Below are positions 52,923-60,445 of a stretch of DNA of 64,000 nt, piece after piece (the first letter of the stretch is position 1; every line of letters begins with the position of its first letter). The stretch is taken from positions 42,387-106,386 of the forward strand of contig NZ_VANV01000021.1 in the NCBI RefSeq assembly GCF_022496765.1, in the 5' to 3' direction. The DNA comes from Acidaminobacter sp. JC074 (GTDB taxonomy: Bacteria; Bacillota; Clostridia; Peptostreptococcales; Acidaminobacteraceae). Position numbers and translations under genes: made by a program. Below the pieces are notes generated by a model that was given only the letters and a program-made list of their open reading frames with translations, was not told the origin of the DNA and searched no databases.

Positions 52923-54348
52923 CTTTTTCCTCCAAACATCTACGATAGGCGATATCCATTGCATTGTGTATCTCTCCAGCTTGATCAGCAGACTGTATAT
53001 AGACCTTATTAATATGGTCTGATAGGGTTCTGATTTTCTCTAAAACAAGTCTTTCATCAAAAGTTTTTATCTCACCGTCATAGATAATCTTTCCATCTAC
53101 AATAACCATCTCTACTGATGCACCATTTTCTGCATATACCAAGTTTTTCACAGGATCCTGTGATGGCATCATACGTTCATTGAAAGTATCTAAGATAAGC
53201 AAGTCAGCTTTTTTCCCTACTTCAATCGCACCAATATCTTCTTTAATGCATTTGCCACCTTCTATTGTAGCCATACGAAAAGCTTCTTTATGACCAAGCC
53301 AATTATTGTAATTAATATTTTTTGTTTTATGAATGAGTCCAGTAAGCTTCATACTTTCAAACATGTTTATGGTATCATTTGCGCTGATGTTATCGGTTCC
53401 TAAAGAAACATTCATATTTAATGATAAAAACTTTTCTATAGGTGCTATGCCTGACCCAAGCTTCAAGTTAGAAGCTGGATTATGAATAACTGAGCAGCCT
53501 GCATGACTTAAAAGTTCAATATCTCTTTCAGTTACCCAAACAGAATGTACAGAACACAGATTTGGGTAAAGTAAATCATGTTCGAAAAGGTACTCAATCA
53601 GTGTTTTTCCAAATAAGTAGTCACCAGCATATTTTTGCATCTTTGATTCTAGTATGTGGCTCACTGCAGGTACATCATATTTTTCAGATAAATATTTAGC
53701 CCCTTTTAAAAGTTCCAATGTACATCTCTGCGGACCAGAAGGTGCAATTGTAAACTTCATGAGTTTGTCACGGTATTTTGCAATATGCTTTTCAAAATAA
53801 GCAATGATTTCTTCAACAGGTGGATAATCTCTGTTTATTTTCATTTTTAGGTTTTCATCCACACTTTGATCTAAGTAAGGAATGGTCTTATCTATCGGTA
53901 TGTTAAGTACATGACCAGCCACATAACCCCTTAGGCCTGCATCTTGATAGGCCCTCATGACGGCATCTAAGTGAGCCTCTTCTAACAAAGGATTGATGAT
54001 GACATCGTCCATTATGGAGGTCGTACCTGTCTTAATCATTTCAATACAACCATATAAGGTCCTGTAATAAATCTCTTCTGGTGTCGTTTGTATCCCACTA
54101 TAAAAAGGTCTTAAGTACATCAGATAAATCTCTAAAGGAAGATTATCGACAGCCCCCTTATTAAAATGGTCATGTGAATGCAAATGTGCATTCACAAGAC
54201 CTGGCATAACCAGTTTATCTGTTGCATCGATGATTACGCCCTTAAAATAATCACCAATCCCAGCTATTACGCCATCTTTTATAAATATATCACCTTGAGC
54301 AAGATCTAAGTCTTTAGTAATATACTTGCAATTTTTAATCGTTAACAT
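52915..54348 (-). CDS. TrzA/AtzA-type amidohydrolase (candidate thiohydantoin desulfhydrolase)
   Basis: A 477-residue amidohydrolase of the TRZ/ATZ/guanine-deaminase group. His55 and His57 (VNAHLHSHDHFNKG), the His in VSHILES, the His in SVHSVWVTE and the Asp in LGTDNISAND form the usual mononuclear metal site. Members displace amino, chloro or thio groups on ring carbons by water. ATG at 54348 follows GAGGA and lies just after the urocanase stop. Between a urocanase and a hydantoinase it could replace C=S by C=O in a 2-thiohydantoin; a deaminase role is the alternative. It is not a canonical HutI. Confidence 0.85.
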   Translation of the reverse strand: MLTIKNCKYITKDLDLAQGDIFIKDGVIAGIGDYFKGVIIDATDKLVMPGLVNAHLHSHDHFNKGAVDNLPLEIYLMYLRPFYSGIQTTPEEIYYRTLYGCIEMIKTGTTSIMDDVIINPLLEEAHLDAVMRAYQDAGLRGYVAGHVLNIPIDKTIPYLDQSVDENLKMKINRDYPPVEEIIAYFEKHIAKYRDKLMKFTIAPSGPQRCTLELLKGAKYLSEKYDVPAVSHILESKMQKYAGDYLFGKTLIEYLFEHDLLYPNLCSVHSVWVTERDIELLSHAGCSVIHNPASNLKLGSGIAPIEKFLSLNMNVSLGTDNISANDTINMFESMKLTGLIHKTKNINYNNWLGHKEAFRMATIEGGKCIKEDIGAIEVGKKADLLILDTFNERMMPSQDPVKNLVYAENGASVEMVIVDGKIIYDGEIKTFDERLVLEKIRTLSDHINKVYIQSADQAGEIHNAMDIAYRRCLEEKDV

Positions 54349-54349
54349 C

Positions 54350-56044
54350 TTATAAGTCCTCAGGACCATAAGTAGCTTCTCTAGTCCACCATAATGGAAT
54401 CTTAATAGAATCATTTGTTAAAGGTCCATCACCACTGATTACCTCAACGGCCTTCTCATAGCCTGCATGAGCATGTCTAACAACACCAAGTCCAACATCA
54501 GCATTCATATACGCTTCTAACCTAAGCTCAGCTTCTTCGCTACCATCAGCAATGATTGTTGCACCATTATGAATACATGTCCCCATAGAACCATTGGCTT
54601 GAAGAGACACAAGGTCTGCCATTGATGCTACATTTAATAAACCATTTAAATAAACCCAGTCGGTTACACTATCAGAACCATCTTTCATATCTTGTGTTTC
54701 TACCAGTGGATTGGCAATTGAGCCAACATCTAAATTATCTCTGGTAAAGGCAACTGGACCAACTTCTCCATTTCTGATAAGCTCATTAACAGCTAAAGCA
54801 AAAGCTTTTCTCTGGCCGTAACCTAGGAAACAAATTCTAGCTGGTAAGCTCTCAATAGGTAGATGCTCAGATGCTAGTTTAATCCATCTTTCAATAATCT
54901 CATCCCCTTTAAATAGCTCAAGAGCAAGATCGTCCAAGCGCTTTTGATCTTTTGAATCACCTGATAAACATAGCCATCTAAAAGGACCACGACCTTCACA
55001 GAAAAGAGGTCTCACATATTTCACCAAGAAGCCAGGAATCTTTAAAGCCTCTTCTCTAGCCATACCTGCGTCCATACATTCTTTTCTAATAGAAGTACCA
55101 TACTCAAAGGTCTCCACCCCCTTATCATAATAAGCATTCATCACCCTAAGTTGGCGTTTCATGGTTTCATAAGCTTCTTTCATATAGGCATCTCTATCAC
55201 TTGCTCTATACTTGTCTGCTTCTTCACCTGTATAGCCAGAAGGTATATAAATACTTGGATCATGACATGGTGTCATCTCTGTTAAAATATCTGGTATAAA
55301 ATTCTTTTCTAAACACTCTTCAAAGATATCTGCAGCATTAGCAAGTATTGCAACTGAAAGTGCCTCACCTTTAATAATAGCTTGGTTAACAAGCTCTAAA
55401 GCTTCATCAAATGTATGAACCATCTTATCAATAAAGCCTGCCTTCATTCTTCTCTTAATAACACGTTCATCAGCATCAGGTATAATGGCGCATCCACCAT
55501 GTAATGCCATAGCCTTGCCCTGATTGCCACCCATACCGCCAACGCCAGCACTTAAAAGGATTTTTCCTTCTAATGAGCCATTGAACTTTTGCTCAGCTAT
55601 AACAGCTAAGATTTCAAAGGTACCTTGAATAACGCCTTGAGTACCAATGTATTCCCATGGACCTGCTGTATATTGACCATGCATCATTAAGTTCTTGTCT
55701 CTTAAATCAAAGTATGTATCCCATGTGGCTGGTAGAAAATTAGTATTGGCCATGACAACTCTCGGAGCCAATCGATGTGTTTTAAAGACAGCTACCGGCA
55801 TGCCTGATTGCATAACCAATGTTTCATCATTTTCAAGTTCTGTTAGTGATTTTACAATGGCATGGTACGATTCCCAGTTTCTTGCGCAAGTGCCATTGCC
55901 ACCATATATGACTAATTTTTCTGGTGCTTCTGCATTAGCCAAATTATTTTCGAGCATTCTTAGAAGCCCTTCTTGTCTCCATCCTTTACATCTTAGTTCT
56001 GTTCCTTTTGGTGGTTTAATCTCATATAATACTTGTGTTTTCAT
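54350..56044 (-). CDS. Divergent urocanase family protein (candidate thiourocanate hydratase)
   Basis: A 564-residue urocanase-family enzyme that uses NAD+ as an electrophile to hydrate urocanate-like substrates. The NAD loop SAGVGGMGGNQG, YGGNGTCARNWESYHA, TAGPWEYIGTQG and CEGRGPFRWLCLSGD are family features. It departs from HutU at the active site: the HutU run SFHHGGGVGMGYS is replaced by SLQANGSMGTCIH, and TSAHDP by TPCHDP. No histidine ammonia-lyase, HutI or formiminoglutamate gene is nearby. Together with downstream hydantoin genes this suggests thiourocanate, from ergothioneine, rather than urocanate. First gene of a sigma-54 operon; GGAGG precedes the ATG. Confidence 0.88.
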   Translation of the reverse strand: MKTQVLYEIKPPKGTELRCKGWRQEGLLRMLENNLANAEAPEKLVIYGGNGTCARNWESYHAIVKSLTELENDETLVMQSGMPVAVFKTHRLAPRVVMANTNFLPATWDTYFDLRDKNLMMHGQYTAGPWEYIGTQGVIQGTFEILAVIAEQKFNGSLEGKILLSAGVGGMGGNQGKAMALHGGCAIIPDADERVIKRRMKAGFIDKMVHTFDEALELVNQAIIKGEALSVAILANAADIFEECLEKNFIPDILTEMTPCHDPSIYIPSGYTGEEADKYRASDRDAYMKEAYETMKRQLRVMNAYYDKGVETFEYGTSIRKECMDAGMAREEALKIPGFLVKYVRPLFCEGRGPFRWLCLSGDSKDQKRLDDLALELFKGDEIIERWIKLASEHLPIESLPARICFLGYGQRKAFALAVNELIRNGEVGPVAFTRDNLDVGSIANPLVETQDMKDGSDSVTDWVYLNGLLNVASMADLVSLQANGSMGTCIHNGATIIADGSEEAELRLEAYMNADVGLGVVRHAHAGYEKAVEVISGDGPLTNDSIKIPLWWTREATYGPEDL

Positions 56045-56071
56045 CTAGTCCTCCTTCGTTTAGATTACTTA

Positions 56072-56089
56072 TTGCAAGTACCATGCCAA
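56072..56089 (-). promoter_or_regulatory. Sigma-54 (-24/-12) promoter of the urocanase-like operon
   Basis: On the minus strand TTGGCATGGTACTTGCAA fits the sigma-54 consensus TGGCAYRNNNNTTGCW at every fixed position, with GG and GC 12 bases apart. The start point would be about 12 bases after the GC, leaving a leader of about 20 bases with GGAGG before the ATG at 56044. Confidence 0.85.
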
Positions 56090-56127
56090 CTAAGACTTAT
56101 GCATTTCAGACACTCTCAGAAAGCTGC

Positions 56128-56222
56128 TGTATAATTTTTATACACAAAATATAAAGATTACCAGTATAATAAACATATAGAATGTATATAAATTTTATAC
56201 ATCAATGTATAAAATTTATACA
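56128..56222. promoter_or_regulatory. Three AT-rich palindromes upstream of the sigma-54 promoter
   Basis: TGTATAATTTTTATACA (56128-56144), TATATAAATTTTATACA (56185-56201) and TGTATAAAATTTATACA (56206-56222, a perfect palindrome) share TGTATA-N5-TATACA. The last two are centred 21 bases apart, two helical turns. They lie 40-150 bases upstream of the -24/-12 element, right for upstream activator sites of the sigma-54 regulator, and also just before the divergent MerR-like gene, so they could serve either protein. Confidence 0.7.
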
Positions 56223-56292
56223 CTCTTTTCTAATTAATTATTTTCTTATTCATTCAATTAAAATTATGGTAAACTTCAGTCAAGGAGGCATG

Positions 56293-57516
56293 ATGAAAAT
56301 TAGCTTAGCAAGTAAAGAAACAGGATTGAGTATTGGTGCCATTCGTCACTATATCAATCTAAACCTTGTAAATCCTAAAAAGATCAATTCAAAATTCGAT
56401 TTTAGTAAAGAGAATATTATCCAGCTTGAGTTCATTAGAAAACTCAAGAGCATGGGCATGCCTGTTAAAGACATCGAAAAAGTTATAGCACTTAGAAAAA
56501 TATCCAATTGGGTTGAGCCAGAAGACATAAACGAGTATCACAAAATTCTATCTGATCATAAGGAAAAATTAAGGTCAGACATGATGGCTATAAAAGAAAT
56601 GATAAAACAAGCAGATCAAGAGATAAATGAGAACACACCTACCAAAGAAAGAACTAGTACAGGACTGCCAATCAGGGGGCTATACTTGCTCTACTGCCCA
56701 CATTGCAAGAAACCTTTGGTACTTACAAATGCACAAATGGATCATAAATATATCTACCAAGCTGACCTTCTCTGTAACACCTGCAAATATTCAGCACTTG
56801 TTCAGGACGGTATTCTAATTACAGATTCAAAACCTATCAGTCAATATGATAAACCTGATTTAGAAAGACAAGTATATAAAGACAATTCCACTGACCTCAT
56901 TAATATCATCAATCGATCTAGTCAATGGATATATGATCAAATGATACCTCAAAATGATAAGGTAATTTTGGAAACCAATCTCAACTCTTTTTTCTTTTTA
57001 TACCAGACTATGGATAAATTAGGCTCAAATAATCTATTCATCGTGATTGATAAGTTCAAAGATCTCATTGCCATGTTTAAGAAGAATCTAGAATACTTAG
57101 GATTAGACCTTGATATCATATACATCACCAACAATGACTTTTGTCTGCCAATTCGTGATAAATGTGTTGATACATTTATTGATTTCAGCTCTAGTAGTGA
57201 ACATATGCTTTTTAACAAAACAAGGCTTATTTTTAATATCCATCCCTACCTTAAAAAAGATTCAACTATCTACTCCGTATTTTTTTCATTACAAGATGGG
57301 TGTCTATCACGAACTTATATCTCAAAGCATTACCCTGAGACCTCACCTGACAATTTCAATAGTAACAAATACCTTCATAGCTTAAAGGAAAATGGTTACA
57401 AAATAGTTGAATCTGAAAATATTGCCACTTTAAAAAACACAGGAAAAGGCTTATCATTTTCATTTCATCAAGAAGGAGACAAACTAGATATTAATGCTTA
57501 TAAACTAAAAAGATGA
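56293..57516 (+). CDS. MerR-type regulator fused to zinc ribbon and degenerate methyltransferase-like domain
   Basis: A 407-residue three-part protein. Residues 1-~75 form a MerR helix-turn-helix (SKETGLSIGAIRHYINLNLV), followed by a helical linker. A zinc ribbon follows (YCPHC ... LCNTC). Residues ~205-380 resemble a class I methyltransferase core but the glycine-rich SAM loop is lost (ILETNLNSFFF) while the later LPIRDKCVDTFIDFSSSSEH pattern persists. AAGGAGG lies four bases before the second of two adjacent ATGs. It is divergent from the urocanase-like operon across three palindromes and may sense SAM, a thiol compound or metal. I do not know a named family with this exact order. Confidence 0.75.
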   Translation: MKISLASKETGLSIGAIRHYINLNLVNPKKINSKFDFSKENIIQLEFIRKLKSMGMPVKDIEKVIALRKISNWVEPEDINEYHKILSDHKEKLRSDMMAIKEMIKQADQEINENTPTKERTSTGLPIRGLYLLYCPHCKKPLVLTNAQMDHKYIYQADLLCNTCKYSALVQDGILITDSKPISQYDKPDLERQVYKDNSTDLINIINRSSQWIYDQMIPQNDKVILETNLNSFFFLYQTMDKLGSNNLFIVIDKFKDLIAMFKKNLEYLGLDLDIIYITNNDFCLPIRDKCVDTFIDFSSSSEHMLFNKTRLIFNIHPYLKKDSTIYSVFFSLQDGCLSRTYISKHYPETSPDNFNSNKYLHSLKENGYKIVESENIATLKNTGKGLSFSFHQEGDKLDINAYKLKR

Positions 57517-57533
57517 GCAAAGCTCATCTTTTT
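57506..57533. terminator. Bidirectional terminator between MerR-like and NTF2-like genes
   Basis: GATGAGC/GCTCATC stem with AAA loop, flanked by A5 and T5 runs, between two convergent genes and overlapping the stop of the first. Confidence 0.9.
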
Positions 57534-57543
57534 AGTCGGTAAG

Positions 57544-57945
57544 TTATTCATTTAATGGACGAAGAAATATCTGCTCTCTAAGTACTTGCCATCTATTATC
57601 CTCATATCTAAACTCAATGTTACATAAAAGTTTCATTTCCTCACCATTCATACCAGAATGTTTTCTTGTTAACACACATACCGCTGTATCACCTAAAACG
57701 TGAAAGTCATGCCATTTTGCCCATGTATTTAACTGATGCTTACCTTCATCAGCTTGCTTTTTAAAATGTGATTTAAACTCACTTTTATTGTAGGTTACCA
57801 CTGTATCATCAGGGTTAATGAGTGTCGTATGAAAATCATCATGATAAATTAGCTCTAATGCTTCAGTATCAAAATTTGTTGCTCGATCAATTAAGTGATC
57901 CATAGCCTCTCTAATTGCTTCTTTTGTATGTGTTTTCTTAGTCAT
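57544..57945 (-). CDS. NTF2-like/SnoaL-type protein
   Basis: A 133-residue protein of the NTF2-like (DUF4440/SnoaL) cone fold: an N-terminal helix (IREAMDHLIDRATNFDTEAL), a curved sheet (IYHDDFHTTLIN, TAVCVLTRKHSG) and the final strand WQVLREQIFLRP. Such proteins are small enzymes or ligand-binding domains. It starts after AGGAGG and follows the selenoprotein by 13 bases as the last gene of the TetR-controlled operon. Function unknown. Confidence 0.8.
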   Translation of the reverse strand: MTKKTHTKEAIREAMDHLIDRATNFDTEALELIYHDDFHTTLINPDDTVVTYNKSEFKSHFKKQADEGKHQLNTWAKWHDFHVLGDTAVCVLTRKHSGMNGEEMKLLCNIEFRYEDNRWQVLREQIFLRPLNE

Positions 57946-57958
57946 TATTGCCTCCTTA

Positions 57959-58591
57959 TTATAGATACTTCAAGACTTCTTCAGGTTCTAGTCTTTGAGT
58001 ATAATCAACACCTATATGCGCAAGTTGTATCATGCCTTCTTTATCAATCACAAAGGTTGCCGGTACAGGCATAACATATTCGTCATTGCCATGTTTTGAC
58101 TTCAAATCAATACCAAAGGAATGATATACTTTCTTTAACTCCTCACCCATGGAAAAGGCAATGCCTAACTTCTTTGCTAACCTATTATCAATATCAGACA
58201 GGATTTCAAAGTCCAGAGCCATCTTCTCATGAAGCGACAGTGAGTCATTAGGTTTTTCCGGTGAAATCGCAATTAATTGTCCACCTCTTCTGTGAATTTC
58301 ATTTATTATCTCTTGGTAACCTCCAAGCTCAATATTACAAAACGGTCACCATCCACCTCTATAAAAGTTAACGACTAATGGCCCCTTTTGTAGTAAACTG
58401 CTCAAAGAAATCTGATTACCTACAGCATTTTTTAGAGTAAACTCAGGCATCTTCTTGCCAACTTTGATGGCCTTTTCTACCAACTTGTTTTCAACCAAGT
58501 CAAATATGCTTTGATCAATTATATCCAGTATGTCTTTTGGAGCACTTGAATAGAAATTATTCTTCAAAGCAGCTAGTGATTCAGAAATCAT
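57959..58591 (-). CDS. Selenocysteine-containing peroxiredoxin-like protein (AhpC/TSA fold), in-frame TGA
   Basis: A 210-residue thioredoxin-fold peroxiredoxin of the AhpC/TSA group. The frame stays open from ATG 58591 to TAA 57959 except for one TGA at codon 82 (58346-58348). It sits exactly where the catalytic cysteine belongs: FYRGGW-U-PFC, so the motif is UxxC with Cys85. A SECIS-like hairpin follows 19-34 bases after the TGA. The sequence on both sides is typical (MPEFTLKNAVGNQISL before; MPVPATFVIDKEG after). AGGAGG precedes the ATG, which overlaps the Old Yellow Enzyme stop (ATGA). A nonsense mutation of TGT/TGC is the alternative. Confidence 0.85.
58312..58327 (-). promoter_or_regulatory. 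Candidate bacterial SECIS element
   Basis: CTTGG-AGGTTA-CCAAG forms a 5-bp stem with a six-base loop. The loop begins 23 bases after the TGA of the selenoprotein, within the 16-37 base window for bacterial SECIS hairpins, and has G at loop position 2 as required by SelB. It is inside the coding sequence, as expected in bacteria. Confidence 0.7.
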
Positions 58592-59667
58592 ATGGCCTCC
58601 TTGTTTATGTTAAAAATACATAATTGTCCGTCTGTTACAAAACATTTATTGCAAGCGATACATTTCGATACTTGCTCTCCATTCATCCATTCATTGATTA
58701 AATCTGGCTTATAAGTCAAAGCTCGTGTCATTCCAATACTGTTTATTGATGTTTCATTTAGAATCTTTTCTGCAAGAGTTAAAGACCTGATACCACCTAC
58801 CAAAATAACAGGTAGATTGTTTTCTTCAGAAATAATTTTTGCATGTTTTAAGTTATAGGCCTCCTCATCTAAAGGCCTTGCAGGAGATATTCTTCCACCT
58901 GCTAATCCACTTGTTATTTCATATCCATCAAATCCTTTATTTGATAAATAACTTGCAACTTTTCTAGCTTCATCAAACTTAAAGCCATAGCTTTCATTTA
59001 CATAATCGTCGCTATTTAATTTGAGTAAGACTAAGAAATCCTTCCCACAAGCTTTTTTTATACCATCAACAATTTCAACAATAATTCTCGAACGATTTTC
59101 TGTCGAACCGCCATATCTGTCTTTTCTATTGTTATAATAGGGATTGATAAACTTATTTAATAGAAAACCATGAGCTGCATGAACTTGTACACCATCAAAG
59201 TCCGCTTCCTTTACACGTTTTGCCGCTTCTATAAAATAGTTCACTAAATCATTTATCTCTATTTCACTTAGGGCATGTGGCTCAATACAGCTAATTGCAT
59301 CCTTGACATTTGATGGACCTACAGGTATTTTATTGGGCTCCCAATGTAAAAGTGAACCATAATTTCCAATCTGAGCGACAATTCCAGACCTATAGCTATG
59401 ACTTATATCCGCAAGTTCTTTTAATCCCTTAATATACTTGTCATCATCTACTCTTAAATAATACTCTGGGAAATTACTATCATCCCATACCGTCATCATT
59501 TCTGTAATCAGAAGCCCTGCGCCACCAGAAGCAACTTTTCTGTACCAATCCTTTACTTCATAAGTTACAAAACCTTCTTTTGATGCAACACCAGATCCCG
59601 CAGCTGACCTTACAAATCTGTTTTTTAATTCAATACTTCCCAACTTATTTTTCTTAAATACTTTCAT
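58588..59667 (-). CDS. Old Yellow Enzyme-family NADH:flavin oxidoreductase
   Basis: A 359-residue FMN TIM-barrel enzyme. Motifs include KNRFVRSAA near the start, QIGNYGS, the substrate-binding pair VHAAHGFLLNKFINPYYNNR with DRYGGSTENR, and VGGIRS near the FMN phosphate site. The C-terminal CIACNKCFVTDGQLC has cysteines that could hold an Fe-S cluster, as in the larger 2,4-dienoyl-CoA reductase type, but the second FAD/NAD domain is absent. It probably reduces an activated C=C bond. AAGGAG precedes the ATG; a TetR operator lies just upstream. It is coupled to the selenoprotein gene. Confidence 0.9.
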   Translation of the reverse strand: MKVFKKNKLGSIELKNRFVRSAAGSGVASKEGFVTYEVKDWYRKVASGGAGLLITEMMTVWDDSNFPEYYLRVDDDKYIKGLKELADISHSYRSGIVAQIGNYGSLLHWEPNKIPVGPSNVKDAISCIEPHALSEIEINDLVNYFIEAAKRVKEADFDGVQVHAAHGFLLNKFINPYYNNRKDRYGGSTENRSRIIVEIVDGIKKACGKDFLVLLKLNSDDYVNESYGFKFDEARKVASYLSNKGFDGYEITSGLAGGRISPARPLDEEAYNLKHAKIISEENNLPVILVGGIRSLTLAEKILNETSINSIGMTRALTYKPDLINEWMNGEQVSKCIACNKCFVTDGQLCIFNINKEAI

Positions 59668-59676
59668 AACGCTCCT

Positions 59677-59694
59677 TAATCGAACGTTCGTTTA
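59677..59694. promoter_or_regulatory. TetR operator before the Old Yellow Enzyme gene
   Basis: TAATCGAACGTTCGTTTA contains the perfect palindrome CGAACGTTCG and matches the site at 60314 at 17 of 18 positions. It lies immediately upstream of the ribosome site of the oxidoreductase gene. Confidence 0.75.
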
Positions 59695-59718
59695 ATTTAG
59701 AATGTTTAAATTAAAGCC

Positions 59719-60288
59719 CTAGTGGGCTTTAATGCCTTTCCATATTAAATCAAAGCTTTTGATAATTTCATCTCTACTTAACTTTCTTTTTCCTGTAAAA
59801 TAGTTTTCAGCTATTCTTTCTATTGTAGATGACAACATAGCATGAATGATTGTAATGTCCACATCTACTAAATCGCCTGATTCTATAAAACCTCCAATGA
59901 TCTTATCAATAGCGATATGATATTCTTTTTCTCTTATCTCTTCATCTAAACAAGGACAAGAAGAAAACTGTCTTATATAATAATATTCATCTTCAAACTC
60001 AATCAAATAATCATAAAAATCAAGGTAAATGACTTTTAAAGTCTCCTCAGCATTCATGCCTTCCTTAATTGAGTTGTATATATTATTATGTCTCTTCTCT
60101 CTAAGATCATGATAAATACTATGGATCATTTCATTCTTGTCTTTATAGTATGTATAGATTGTTGATGATGAAATCCCACAGTCTTTTGCGATCTTTGACA
60201 TTGAAATGCCTTGTAGACCAAAATCTCTAGCTAATTTTATAACTGATGAGCGAATTCCCAAAGCTTTTAATTCATCTTTTTTTCTCAA
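59719..60288 (-). CDS. TetR-family repressor
   Basis: A 189-residue repressor with an N-terminal helix-turn-helix (SVIKLARDFGLQGISMSKIA ... SSSTIYTYYKDKNEMI) and a helical ligand domain. The start is TTG at 60288 with AAGGAG seven bases upstream; the next Met is residue 30, inside the DNA-binding domain, so TTG is required. Its promoter TTGACA-N17-TATTAT contains a palindromic operator in the spacer, and a second copy lies before the next gene, so it represses itself and the Old Yellow Enzyme-selenoprotein-NTF2 genes. A GGGCTTT hairpin at its stop has no good T run. Confidence 0.9.
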   Translation of the reverse strand: MRKKDELKALGIRSSVIKLARDFGLQGISMSKIAKDCGISSSTIYTYYKDKNEMIHSIYHDLREKRHNNIYNSIKEGMNAEETLKVIYLDFYDYLIEFEDEYYYIRQFSSCPCLDEEIREKEYHIAIDKIIGGFIESGDLVDVDITIIHAMLSSTIERIAENYFTGKRKLSRDEIIKSFDLIWKGIKAH

Positions 60289-60309
60289 ATTCTATCTCCT
60301 TATAAGTCT

Positions 60310-60338
60310 ATAATAAACGACCGTTCGATTAATGTCAA
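60310..60338 (-). promoter_or_regulatory. TetR promoter with operator in spacer
   Basis: TTGACA and TATTAT separated by 17 bases on the minus strand; the operator TAATCGAACGGTCGTTTA (60314-60331) fills the spacer. A repressor bound there would block RNA polymerase, a textbook autoregulation layout. Confidence 0.85.
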
Positions 60339-60445
60339 GTTCATTTTTTTTCATACCCACAAAAAAGTGGGTAATTTACAAGGAAAATAATACGATGTTA
60401 TTGTGTAGTTAGTCACAACATATTGACAAATTAAGGAGAACAAAA

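Noticed and set aside
54350..56044. Canonical hutU in a histidine-degradation operon
   Set aside because: No histidine ammonia-lyase, imidazolonepropionase or formiminoglutamate genes are near, key HutU active-site runs are replaced, and the following genes handle hydantoins and carbamoyl amino acids.
58346..58348. TGA read as tryptophan (Mollicutes-type code) or as a plain nonsense mutation
   Set aside because: TGA ends many overlapping genes here, and the preceding codon is already TGG for Trp. The TGA stands at the catalytic Cys position with a SECIS-like hairpin after it, so selenocysteine is the better reading, though a mutation is not excluded.
60354..60372. Hairpin ACCCAC/GTGGGT as a terminator
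   Set aside because: It lies between two divergent genes and has no T run on either strand, so it is not a convincing terminator.
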